Source of the DNA: Fulvitalea axinellae
GTDB taxonomy: Bacteria > Bacteroidota > Bacteroidia > Cytophagales > Cyclobacteriaceae
Assembly (NCBI RefSeq): GCF_036492835.1
Contig: NZ_AP025314.1
Location: 248,001 to 312,000 of the forward strand
Reading direction: 5' to 3'
DNA: 64,000 nucleotides
In this document: in pieces, positions 23,361 to 31,809 of the stretch
How the letters are laid out: every line of letters begins with the position of its first letter
Position numbering within the stretch: position 1 is the stretch's first letter
Notes under the pieces: generated by a model
Seen by the model: only the letters and a program-made list of their open reading frames with translations
Told to the model about the DNA's origin: nothing
The model's database searches: none
Translations under genes and position numbers: made by a program

Positions 23361-24530
23361 CTAAGGCCAAAGGTTTTCCGCTGGCGTTTTTATCTCGCTA
23401 AAATGCTTCAGGCTTACGTCGAATTCCTGAAAGCCCTGGCCTTTCACTTCGAATAGCGCCCGGAAATTGGGCCTTTCGTCTTGGAACCCTTCTTGGCGGA
23501 ATTGCTTTAGGCGCTCCGCGTCGGTGAGGGACCTGAGAACGCCGGCATTGCCCAAACCGTTGTCGGAAAAGAAGAACAGAACGTGCCTTTGGTCCGGCGT
23601 GGTTAGGCGAAATACCGCCACATGCTCCGTTTTCGGATGCGTTTGTCGCCGGTTCGGAAAGCTGAGCGTTTCTTGGCCGTTATTCACCTCCCAATTTGGC
23701 GGATGATATGCGAATCCGATTTTTTCTGTCAGTTTCCGGAAGATCCCCAGCGTGCGGGTGGAGCCTACGAAGATGACGTTCTTCCCTACTGCGTCTTCCC
23801 ATGCCGTGGAGGATGCGTAGCGCAGTTCCAGCCCGGTTTCTGTACGTAGATGTTGCGTAATATGAAACATCCCGATCGCGCTTTGGCGACTCAAATATCG
23901 GGCTCCCGATTTCTTCAGAAGAGCTTCTTTCCCGGTTTGTTTGCTGTTGTACTCCGCCAAATCCTTTTCCCCGTTAACGGAGGGAATGCGAACCACGGCC
24001 CGATTGCCGTTTGCCAGTTTGCCGGAGGCGAAAAACGGATTACCGAGGATAATGGCCGTCGGGCGGTCGCTTTCCGAAAACTTGGCGAAGAGAGGCGTTT
24101 CGTTATTATTTAAACTGACAAATACCGCTATGATTATCGCCGTGAGGCCAAATCCCAAAACAAAAGGCAGGATCCGTCTTTTGGGATTGGGCTGACCGGT
24201 ATTGACGACTTCTTTCCGATGAAAAACCACGCCGTATTGCCCTTTCGGAATTTCGAAACGGATTTCGTCATGACGCCCTTCGTTTCGGTAATATTCGTCC
24301 AGTTTTTTCCGGACTTTGCTGATATACGGACGCACGTTTAGGTCTTTGTCGGCTTCGGCTTTCTTGCCCAAGGCCTCCACCGCCAATTGCAATTCTTTGG
24401 GACTTTCTCCCCGCAATCCGGCCCGAACCAGATAATCGATCAGGTCTTTGCACACAGCGGAGCGGAAGAACGGACGACTGCGTTTTATCCGGTCCAGACA
24501 GGCTTTCGCCAATTCGTATTCTTCTTCCAT
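23361..24530 (-). CDS. Winged-helix / transmembrane regulator
   Basis: 389 residues from ATG 24530 (the frame extends further upstream but that extension reads as non-coding). Residues about 1-110 are an OmpR-type winged helix: KDLIDYLVRAGL, VRPYISKVRKKLDEYYRNEG, then IRFEIPKGQYGVVFHR, the pattern used by adenylate-cyclase-type and TolB-linked N-terminal DNA-binding domains. One transmembrane helix follows (ILPFVLGFGLTAIIIAVFVS, about 125-145). The remaining 240 residues are a periplasmic domain of unknown type (TAIILGNPFFASGKL, KNVIFVGSTRTLGIF). This is a ToxR-like one-component membrane regulator. It is divergent from the sulfatase gene across 177 bp, its likely target. Confidence 0.65.
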   Translation of the reverse strand: MEEEYELAKACLDRIKRSRPFFRSAVCKDLIDYLVRAGLRGESPKELQLAVEALGKKAEADKDLNVRPYISKVRKKLDEYYRNEGRHDEIRFEIPKGQYGVVFHRKEVVNTGQPNPKRRILPFVLGFGLTAIIIAVFVSLNNNETPLFAKFSESDRPTAIILGNPFFASGKLANGNRAVVRIPSVNGEKDLAEYNSKQTGKEALLKKSGARYLSRQSAIGMFHITQHLRTETGLELRYASSTAWEDAVGKNVIFVGSTRTLGIFRKLTEKIGFAYHPPNWEVNNGQETLSFPNRRQTHPKTEHVAVFRLTTPDQRHVLFFFSDNGLGNAGVLRSLTDAERLKQFRQEGFQDERPNFRALFEVKGQGFQEFDVSLKHFSEIKTPAENLWP

Positions 24531-24707
24531 TCTATTGTTTTTCAACGCTATAACTCCTTTCCGATAACCGGTAAGATCACTCCGTAACGGTAAAAAACCA
24601 GGGCTTTTTGGCCTTTGTCCGTTATCATTGCCGGCGTGTCCCTTCGCAAAGGAACGCAAAATATGCCGTTTGGCCTTGTTGGAATCTGGAACTTAAATTT
24701 TTTGGGA

Positions 24708-26144
24708 ATGAAGAAATCGTACCTGTGTCTCGGGCTCGCTTTATGGAGCCTGTTGGCTTCTTGCGAAGAAAAGAAAAAAGAGAAACCGAAGCGCCCGCCG
24801 AATATCGTTATCGTTTACGCCGACGATATGGGCTGGGCCGACGCCGGATTCAATAACGTGAGGGCTTTTTACGAAACGCCCAACTTGGACCGCTTGGCTT
24901 CCGAAGGGCTGAATCTCCGGCGTTTTTACCCTTCGGCGGCGAACTGCGCCCCCTCCCGGGCCTGTATGCTGACGGGCACGTTCACGCCTCGTCACGGCGT
25001 GTATATTCCGCAGGGGCTGTCGCGTGGCGGTTCCGTGGAGCAAATGCGCTTCAAAGTCCCGGCCCGTGGCGCCGATTCCACCTTCAACACCTTCCCCGTA
25101 AGCGTAAACCAAGTTCCCGCTTCCTTTACCTCCTTGGCCGAATTGCTGAGGCAAAAAGGCTACGCATCGGCCCGTTTCGGCAAATGGCATATCGGTGACG
25201 ACAATCAGGGCTTTGGCGTAAATTCCGCCAATGGCGAACTGGGCCAGATCACTAACCGACACGGAAAAGAGGCTCGCTACTACGGCGATACGTTGGTGGC
25301 GGAACGGCTGACGGAAGCTTCCGTAAACTTTATGCGGGAGAACAAGGACCGGCCGTTTTTCCTTTACTTGGCCCACTGGGAAGTGCACGCCCCGAACGCC
25401 GCACGCAAAGGCCGGATAGCCTATTACCGCAAAAAAGCCGAGGAACAGGGCCGGACGGACATCAATCCGGTTTACGCCGCCGAGGTGGAGCAGATAGACC
25501 GGAGCGTAGGCCGGATCAGCGAGGCCTTGGCCGAACTGGGGTTGGAGGAAAACACCTTGCTGATCTTCACCTCCGACAACGGAGGCGTATCGGCCAACAC
25601 GTCCAACCTACCGCTAAGGGCCGGTAAAGGCACGTTCTACGAAGGCGGAATACGGACGCCTTGCGTAATGCGCTGGAAAGGCGTAACCAAACCCGGAAGC
25701 GTCTCGGAACAACCCGTAAACGGCGTGGATTTTATGCCCACATTCGCCGAGCTTTCCGGCGCTCCCTTACCCGAATCCCAACCCGTGGACGGCGAGTCGA
25801 TCGTTCCGTTGCTGAGGGGTAAGGATTATAAAAGGAAGAAGAGTATGTTTTTCCATTTCCCTCTCTATCTCGGCACCGGTAATTCCGACAAGGTTTTGCC
25901 CTCGTACAAAGGCAAATCCGCTTATTGGCGGTCGGTGCCCTGCTCGGTGCTGATTTGGGACGATTGGAAGCTGATTTATTATTACGAATATGATCGCCAT
26001 GAGCTTTATAAGCTAAGCGAAGATATTTCCGAAAAGAATAACCTCTGGAATAAGGATAGGGAAAAAGCGCAGGAAATGCTGGCGGAGATGAGGCGTTGGG
26101 TAGTGGAAACGGATGCGCCTGTGCCACTGGTTGAAAATATTTAG
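24708..26144 (+). CDS. S1 family sulfatase lipoprotein
   Basis: 478 residues from ATG 24708, which gives a signal peptide with lipobox (LALWSLLASC). Arylsulfatase motifs: NIVIVYADDMGWADAGFN with the metal-binding Asp pair, the formylglycine site CAPSRACMLTG (C-x-P-S-R), GKWHIGDD, HWEVHAP, IFTSDNGG, and the C-terminal DWKLIYYYEYD. It hydrolyses sulfate esters, most likely of marine polysaccharides, and needs an anaerobic or FGE-type maturase encoded elsewhere. A lipobox indicates envelope anchoring. It is divergent from a membrane-bound winged-helix regulator; a terminator follows the stop. Confidence 0.93.
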   Translation: MKKSYLCLGLALWSLLASCEEKKKEKPKRPPNIVIVYADDMGWADAGFNNVRAFYETPNLDRLASEGLNLRRFYPSAANCAPSRACMLTGTFTPRHGVYIPQGLSRGGSVEQMRFKVPARGADSTFNTFPVSVNQVPASFTSLAELLRQKGYASARFGKWHIGDDNQGFGVNSANGELGQITNRHGKEARYYGDTLVAERLTEASVNFMRENKDRPFFLYLAHWEVHAPNAARKGRIAYYRKKAEEQGRTDINPVYAAEVEQIDRSVGRISEALAELGLEENTLLIFTSDNGGVSANTSNLPLRAGKGTFYEGGIRTPCVMRWKGVTKPGSVSEQPVNGVDFMPTFAELSGAPLPESQPVDGESIVPLLRGKDYKRKKSMFFHFPLYLGTGNSDKVLPSYKGKSAYWRSVPCSVLIWDDWKLIYYYEYDRHELYKLSEDISEKNNLWNKDREKAQEMLAEMRRWVVETDAPVPLVENI

Positions 26145-26179
26145 CTTATCGGCAAATAGTTTTGATATCATGTAACAGG

Positions 26180-26228
26180 GCTCCTTTGCTTTTGGTAAGA
26201 TAATCTTGCCGGGAGTGAAGGAGCTTTT
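26180..26228 (+). terminator. Terminator after the sulfatase gene
   Basis: GCTCCTT / AAGGAGC with a 31-base loop that itself can pair, followed by TTTTG. It lies 36 bp after the stop. Confidence 0.6.
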
Positions 26229-26260
26229 GTATATTATTGGCTATAAACAAGGGCAGACGA

Positions 26261-26767
26261 ATGAACTCGACACGGCTTTTATTTTTTGTTTTATGCTTGA
26301 GTCTACGATTTTCGGAAAAAGGGGATTTTCCTCAGGAGTTTAGAATGGAAGCGAATTCTAAGGAGACTATCGTTTTGTATTCACAAGGAAAGTCAAAACC
26401 GTTTCCGGATTTGCGATCAGCCTTTGAAGTAATAATACACGATGCGAATGCTGGTTATCCATCGTCACTAAAGGATACTTCAATGTGTTCGGGTTTTACA
26501 ATTTCGGAGGCTGAAGCGATCGAGGTGTTAAGCCATGTCAGGCCAATCTCAGGGGCTGAATGGCATCACTTGTTTTATCATCTTCCATGTCAGGTAATTG
26601 GCGAGATAAGACAGGATGGATATACATATGATTTGGAAATCAACGGAGGAGCTTGGTTAACGATTTCTTCGGCTGACAGCTCTCAGCGGTTTGGAAGTTT
26701 TGAGTTGAAATACGATAGCCTGTTTTTGACAAATGTGGAGAGAGAAACTTCTTTGAGCGCTGAGTAA
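26261..26767 (+). CDS. Hypothetical exported protein
   Basis: 168 residues from ATG 26261. A short hydrophobic N-terminus (MNSTRLLFFVLCLSLRFSEK) may be a signal peptide or anchor. The rest is soluble, with SMCSGFTISEAEAIEVLSHV and YDLEINGGAWLTISSADS, and no recognised family. Its stop codon is 2 bp from the stop of the convergent M91-type gene. More AT-rich than the flanking genes. Confidence 0.55.
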   Translation: MNSTRLLFFVLCLSLRFSEKGDFPQEFRMEANSKETIVLYSQGKSKPFPDLRSAFEVIIHDANAGYPSSLKDTSMCSGFTISEAEAIEVLSHVRPISGAEWHHLFYHLPCQVIGEIRQDGYTYDLEINGGAWLTISSADSSQRFGSFELKYDSLFLTNVERETSLSAE

Positions 26768-26769
26768 CA

Positions 26770-29205
26770 TTACCTCAAAACCCCAAAAAACTTCTGATAG
26801 GCCTTAGGGTCGGAGATTAGTTCCTGAAGATCTACGGCACCGGATTTATGCCACTTCCGGAGAGGCAGGCCGTGTTCGCCCCGGATTCTGTTTTCAACCT
26901 CTTCTATTACAAAATGCTCTTCATTATCGTTCCACGGACAAAAGTCTGGATCCTCTTTGTATGTCTCTTTGAAAAGTCTTGTTCTGGACTCGCCGGAGTG
27001 GTACGATTGGACGTGGCCGGCCTCGTGGCCGAAGGTTACAAAAGTAGGGGAAAGAACGTAATTTCCGCTTCTGGGGACGTAGTAGCCTTGTCTTTCCATT
27101 TCCGGGGTCACCAGCTTTTCATCACCTTTTTTATCCTTTTTCTTTTTTGTGTTGTCGGGCAACTCCACATGTCTCGGGTCTTTTATGACTCGCCAGTGTT
27201 CGCCATAGATGGCCAGAAGCTCTTTCCACGGCACCATAACGCTAATCTGTCCTCCGCACCCTTTGGCCGGTTTAAGGCCGACAAAAGGGCGCTCTTTGCT
27301 GAATTCCTCTACGGGAGTCGGGGAGTGGGGAAGGAAGCTTAAAGGCATCACGCAGGCGTTGCTCGATTTGGAGCCTCTGTCGGCCGGCTCCACCGACAGC
27401 TTACGGGAAGAAGAACCGGCGATAGAGCAAATCAGGCATCGGCCGAAGGGGCGGGATAACAGCCGCGCCACGGAACTCATTACCATCGGCCGGAAACCTT
27501 CTATCCGTTTGGTAAAGAACACATGGGAAGGGACCTCATCCTGGATCACCGATAAGTCCGGGGCTTCCTCACAAGTAAAGGCTAAATTCTCCCAGCTTTC
27601 CCGAACCGCCACGCGTTCGGTTTCGGCTAGACTTTCGTAATCCGGAATCCACGGGTGATGTCTTTCCCGCATGGCGTGTTTTACCAATAGCATATGCTCT
27701 TTGTGGATGGAGTCGAGCAAGAGTAAAAGACTTTTGTGGTAGACGGGCAGGTAATAGAAACTGAGCAACGGACAGCGCCTGTGCCAAGCGTAAATATCAT
27801 GCTCCATCAAATCCAGCAACTCAAAACGGCTTTGGGTTATTTTGGCGTCGGCTTTTCTGGCCGTCACTAGTTCGGCTTGGCGTTCGCTGTCCAGTCTGCT
27901 TTCCGTCTCCTTTTCCGCCAAGTCCAGTTGGCGCTTGGTTTCGTTGGCCCGTTCTTTTGCGAATTCGTATTCCTGAAGCCGGGCCTCTATCAGGGTCAGT
28001 TCTGGCACTAGTTGTCTTCTAGTTGGGTAATTTCGGGAGTTTTCCAGCTTTAGCCTTTCCTGAAATTGGTCAAATGTCAAAATCTCCCCGCAAAAGGAAG
28101 GATCGAAAAAGCTCCTGCAAAGTTCCTCCCTTGTCAGCGGTTCGAAGTCTCCGTATTCGGCCTTCTTCAGCTCCTCTTTTTTGGCCGTTTCCACTTCTTG
28201 GCCGGCTTCCGCTCCCGTTTTGCCATCCCGCATTCTGTCTATTTTTCCGGGCGCAAGCTTCCAGGAATTGGCGAATTTGAAAGTCTGCCTATGACTCCAA
28301 AGGTCGGAATCGATAATCCATGGGAAGCGGGTTTGCTCGCCGTATTTGTACATGTAGACTCTGCTCAAGTCCATAAGATCTTCCTCGTGGGGATGCAGAC
28401 CTTTGTAGGTCATATGTTGCCGGTGTATTTCCAACATGTCGAAATATGCCGGGTCCAGATCCGTCCTTTCTTCTACGCCATCGTCCATCAGTCGGGCTTC
28501 GTCCATTCTTTCCGTCATAAAGTGAACTGATATGGGCTTTTTGGCTATCCGGGTAAGGTAATGTAGCGCTTGTCGGCGGACGACGCGTTCCCATTTGGCC
28601 CTTTCTTGGGGCGTGTGTTCCGGCGGTAGCGGAGGGACTCTTTCGCTAAGCCATAGACCCAGGCAGTCCGTGGTCGAAAGCTCGTCGGGCGGTTTGTTTT
28701 TGACAGGCCTGATTTTGCCGGTGTGTACTTGAAGTTTCTCTAAAATATCGTCTAGAAATATAGGCGTATCCGCACCTCCGCAGATTGTTCTCATATGGGG
28801 CGCTATGGCTTGTTGGGCCCACTTTGTACCGATCAGGATATCGTCGGGCGTATAATATTCCTCAATTTTTTTGGGATCGGGAAACGAGAAGGCTATTTGA
28901 GCTTTCAGGTCATCCAACGATGAGTTTTCATTTAGCCTTACCGGAACCTCGGGGTCCGTTATAATGGCCCGTACCGTGGCTTTTAGGCTTTCCTTTTCCT
29001 CGTTGTCAGTTATGGCCTCGATTAGGTTTTGGACGTGTTTGGGCAGTTCCTCATAATGTTCGACGGGGGTTATGGAGTCTTCGCCGGAATATATGTAGCG
29101 TTGCACGGGCTGTCGTCTTTCGGGCCTGTGGTTGTGAAAGGAAGCGGTGCCGTTTCCTTTTGATTTTTGGGGTTGTCTATATTTTCTTGGCGCAAAGGAC
29201 TGCAT
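26770..29205 (-). CDS. M91 (NleD-like) metalloprotease effector candidate
   Basis: 811 residues. The C-terminal 110 residues carry TFGHEAGHVQSYHSGESR, a zinc-binding HExxH, and then EEHFVIEEVENRIRGEHGLPLR, the E...EN-x-x-R-x-E-x-G-x-P-x-R pattern of peptidase family M91, typified by the injected effector NleD, which cleaves host kinases. A disordered basic N-terminus (residues 1-38) ends in QPVQRYI, matching the [IV]Q motif of the two HopA1-like proteins and the DUF4157 protein in this window. The middle (about 60-600) is helical with a long charged coiled coil near 410-470. No signal peptide. It reads like large cargo of a contractile injection or similar system. Its target is unknown. Confidence 0.65.
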   Translation of the reverse strand: MQSFAPRKYRQPQKSKGNGTASFHNHRPERRQPVQRYIYSGEDSITPVEHYEELPKHVQNLIEAITDNEEKESLKATVRAIITDPEVPVRLNENSSLDDLKAQIAFSFPDPKKIEEYYTPDDILIGTKWAQQAIAPHMRTICGGADTPIFLDDILEKLQVHTGKIRPVKNKPPDELSTTDCLGLWLSERVPPLPPEHTPQERAKWERVVRRQALHYLTRIAKKPISVHFMTERMDEARLMDDGVEERTDLDPAYFDMLEIHRQHMTYKGLHPHEEDLMDLSRVYMYKYGEQTRFPWIIDSDLWSHRQTFKFANSWKLAPGKIDRMRDGKTGAEAGQEVETAKKEELKKAEYGDFEPLTREELCRSFFDPSFCGEILTFDQFQERLKLENSRNYPTRRQLVPELTLIEARLQEYEFAKERANETKRQLDLAEKETESRLDSERQAELVTARKADAKITQSRFELLDLMEHDIYAWHRRCPLLSFYYLPVYHKSLLLLLDSIHKEHMLLVKHAMRERHHPWIPDYESLAETERVAVRESWENLAFTCEEAPDLSVIQDEVPSHVFFTKRIEGFRPMVMSSVARLLSRPFGRCLICSIAGSSSRKLSVEPADRGSKSSNACVMPLSFLPHSPTPVEEFSKERPFVGLKPAKGCGGQISVMVPWKELLAIYGEHWRVIKDPRHVELPDNTKKKKDKKGDEKLVTPEMERQGYYVPRSGNYVLSPTFVTFGHEAGHVQSYHSGESRTRLFKETYKEDPDFCPWNDNEEHFVIEEVENRIRGEHGLPLRKWHKSGAVDLQELISDPKAYQKFFGVLR

Positions 29206-29447
29206 AAACCATCAGACGGAATTAGGGCGAAAAGCGTGCTTTTAAGACCGCTGTGTCGTGGTGCGGTGTCTCCGCACTTTGTCCGTGAAGTATTTTCGCC
29301 TATCGATCCATTCTACTTACCTTGCCAAAACACAATTTGTTTATATAGGAAAAGAATATTAGAAACGCGGATTGATTTTGGGAAATTCGATATAGGTGAT
29401 ATTTGGGAGAAAAGCGCTTCTCTTTTGATAGTGGATTGATCTGAGGT

Positions 29448-29999
29448 TTATTCCTTCAACCCGTCGGCGATGTCTTCGAGTTTGGATATTTTTCTGTGCC
29501 AAACTTTACGTAGCAAAAACACTTGGATAAAGCAAGTCAAGACGAGGGCGGACCCGCCGAGATAGAGTTTTTGGGGTGTGACAGACGTGCCGGAAAACAG
29601 AAAAACCATAACCGATACGTATGCGAAAACCCTTGTCGAGATCGAGCTGAAAGCGTAGGCCTTTACTTTTTTCAGATATTTGGAAACGGATTCCTTCAGG
29701 TTGTTTCCGCTCACCGGAAATTGAATCGACCGATATTCCAACAGGTTGTGAATCAGTAATGTCACGACTGCCACAATTACCAATGCGTTAGCGTAGGCCG
29801 GCTTAAGGTTGCCGTCAAAAATATTGTGGAAAGTTGCCAGAATGGCGACCCAAACCGCCGATTCGAAGATCAATTGCCTCTTGACGGCTTTTAGTACGGG
29901 AGGAGTTCCTTTTGTCATCATGTTTCTGAGTTTTTCAAAGCTTTTTTGATTGTTTTCGTTACCGTCTCGGTAGTGTGATTTTAGTTCGTCCAAGTCCAT
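29448..29999 (-). CDS. Membrane protein partner of the ECF sigma factor
   Basis: 183 residues: a soluble N-terminus of about 45 residues, helices around 47-62, 68-88, 118-135 and 143-162, and a short charged tail. It starts 2 bp after the sigma factor stop and must be co-transcribed. The position, the cytoplasmic N-terminus (MDLDELKSHYRDGNENNQKS) and the membrane helices fit the non-canonical anti-sigma or associated membrane protein that commonly follows ECF sigma genes in Bacteroidota. No zinc-binding anti-sigma motif is present, so the anti-sigma role is inferred from position. Confidence 0.65.
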   Translation of the reverse strand: MDLDELKSHYRDGNENNQKSFEKLRNMMTKGTPPVLKAVKRQLIFESAVWVAILATFHNIFDGNLKPAYANALVIVAVVTLLIHNLLEYRSIQFPVSGNNLKESVSKYLKKVKAYAFSSISTRVFAYVSVMVFLFSGTSVTPQKLYLGGSALVLTCFIQVFLLRKVWHRKISKLEDIADGLKE

Positions 30000-30001
30000 A
30001 A

Positions 30002-30475
30002 TTATGCGTTTACTAGGGTTCTGATTTTATTCTTGATTCTGTTCAGCCGGACGCTGAGGTTGTTTTTGCTGATACCGATAATCGAGGCCATTTCGGTATT
30101 GTCGACATCATCCAGATAGAGTGTGATGATCGCTTTTTCCGAATCGTTGAGTTTGCGGATGGCGGAGTAGAGCGCTTCCCGGTCGCTGTCGTCATGCGTT
30201 TCTGTTGCGGGCTCGGGCACGCTTCCGATTTCGGTGGTGATAAGTCTGGGTTTTCGGAAAGTCACTATCGCCGTATTGAGGCATATGCGGTACATCCAAG
30301 AGCTGATTTTTGATCTGGATTCGAATTTTGGATAGGATTTCCAAAGCTGATAAATCATTTCCTGAAACAGGTCTTCCCTGTCCTCGGCGTTGTCGCGGTA
30401 GATGTGGCAGATCCTTTGGATCAGGGCTTGGTGTTTATGGATTTCCTTTAGGAACGTTTCTTCTTGGAGGCTCAT
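30002..30475 (-). CDS. ECF RNA polymerase sigma factor
   Basis: 157 residues, the size of a minimal two-domain sigma-70 factor. Region 2 contains AEDREDLFQEMIYQLWKSYP and SSWMYRICLNTAIVTFRK; region 4 contains LNDSEKAIITLYLDDVDNTE followed by the helix-turn-helix MASIIGISKNNLSVRLNRIK. It directs RNA polymerase to a small regulon under control of its downstream membrane partner. Divergent from the acetyltransferase gene over 150 bp. Confidence 0.93.
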   Translation of the reverse strand: MSLQEETFLKEIHKHQALIQRICHIYRDNAEDREDLFQEMIYQLWKSYPKFESRSKISSWMYRICLNTAIVTFRKPRLITTEIGSVPEPATETHDDSDREALYSAIRKLNDSEKAIITLYLDDVDNTEMASIIGISKNNLSVRLNRIKNKIRTLVNA

Positions 30476-30625
30476 CCTGTTCTGTTTAAGTGCTTCGTTT
30501 CCTTCCCTCCCGTTCGGCTTCCGTTTCCTTATATGTTGTCGAAAAGTTATAAATATTACAGATACTTTGGCTTTTCTGCCGGAAAAGTCAGTTGTTCGTA
30601 AAGTGCCAGATAAACGAAGCCCGAT

Positions 30626-31405
30626 ATGGAAAAACTAATCGACCTGAATTCGCAGAATCTCCGTGACGAACATATCTGTTGCGCCATATCCGACAAAAAA
30701 TGCGTGGAGGGTTATGAGGCGAAAAAGGATTGGCTGGAAAAGGAATTCGCGAACGGCTACACCTTCCGCAGAATTGATGCCCGGGCGAAGGTGTTCACGG
30801 AATTCGGCCCTGCTGAAAACGCTTGGGTGCCTGTGGAGGCGCCCGGTTATCTGCTAATCAATTGCTTTTGGGTTTCCGGCAGGTACAAGAAACAAGGCTA
30901 CGGAAAAAAACTTTTGGCCAGCGTAATGGACGACGCCCGGAATCAGGGAAAACACGGGGTGGTAACGGTGGTTGGCAAAAAGAAATACCACTTTATGGGC
31001 GACGGAAAATGGTTTCTGAGACAAGGCTTCGAAATCAGTGACGAAACGCCTGACGGTTTTCTGCTTTTGGCTAAAAAGCTAGACACGAATAACCCCTCCC
31101 CCACTTTTTCGGAATCGGTGAAACAGGGCGGTTGTCCCGAAGCGAACGGGCTTGTAGCCTATTACTCAAACCGATGCCCTTTTACAGAATATCATGTCCG
31201 GAAATCGTTGGAAGAAACGGCCCAAAACCGCAATCTTCCGTTAAAGATCATCAAACTAGAAACCGCTGAGCAAGCCCGCCAATGCTCCAGTCCGGCGACA
31301 ATCTTCAGCCTGTTTTTGGACGGGAAGTTTGTGACCACCGATGTGAGCGTCTGTATGGATAGCCGTTTTGACCGTATTTTGGAGAAGAGTTTGGTGGGGC
31401 GTTAA
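30626..31405 (+). CDS. GNAT acetyltransferase with YoaP-like C-terminal domain
   Basis: 259 residues. The N-terminal GNAT fold (about 10-150) has LLINCFWVSGRYKKQGYGKK with the acetyl-CoA loop R-x-x-Q-G-x-G-K, then VVTVVGKKKYHFMGDGKWFL. The C-terminal part (about 170-255) reads GLVAYYSNRCPFTEYHVRKS and ATIFSLFLDGKFVTTDVSV, the YoaP-type thioredoxin-like domain with a single Cys in CPFTEY. YoaP proteins are predicted N-acetyltransferases whose substrate is unknown. Cytoplasmic. Confidence 0.82.
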   Translation: MEKLIDLNSQNLRDEHICCAISDKKCVEGYEAKKDWLEKEFANGYTFRRIDARAKVFTEFGPAENAWVPVEAPGYLLINCFWVSGRYKKQGYGKKLLASVMDDARNQGKHGVVTVVGKKKYHFMGDGKWFLRQGFEISDETPDGFLLLAKKLDTNNPSPTFSESVKQGGCPEANGLVAYYSNRCPFTEYHVRKSLEETAQNRNLPLKIIKLETAEQARQCSSPATIFSLFLDGKFVTTDVSVCMDSRFDRILEKSLVGR

Positions 31406-31471
31406 GATCGCCCATCATGCTGTTTTCACACCTTTTGCTGAGGTATAAATGTCCATGTTTCAGATTTTTTT

Positions 31472-31491
31472 AGCCTTAAAAAGGCTGTTTT
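31472..31491 (+). terminator. Terminator after the acetyltransferase gene
   Basis: AGCCTT / AAGGCT with a 3-base loop, followed by GTTTTATG, 67 bp after the stop. Confidence 0.5.
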
Positions 31492-31809
31492 ATGCTTTAC
31501 TTTGGACTTTGGGTGTGAGGAGAGATGGGCGTATGGAGTCCTCTTTTTTTCAGTGTTCTTTTCGGTAGTGTTAACATGGAGTTTTCATAGTGATTTATTG
31601 GGGTACCGAATATCCCTTGTTTAGGTCTCAATGCGCACTCGAAATTAACAAAGCCACACTTGATCATGACTCTTTCCGAAATTGTAACGAAATAATATTA
31701 TTTCATTTGTGATATGGCATTCCAAAAAGATGAGCTATTGCATTGTAAAAATGAAGTAGCAAAAGATTGTTTTTGGAGTCTGAATATTGTCGTAGAAAAA
31801 TGAAAAGGC
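31492..31809. other. Intergenic upstream of the large T9SS protein
   Basis: AT-rich, no gene, no repeat seen. It must hold the promoter of the 1281-residue protein, but I find no good match to TTTG-N17-19-TAnnTTTG. Confidence 0.5.
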
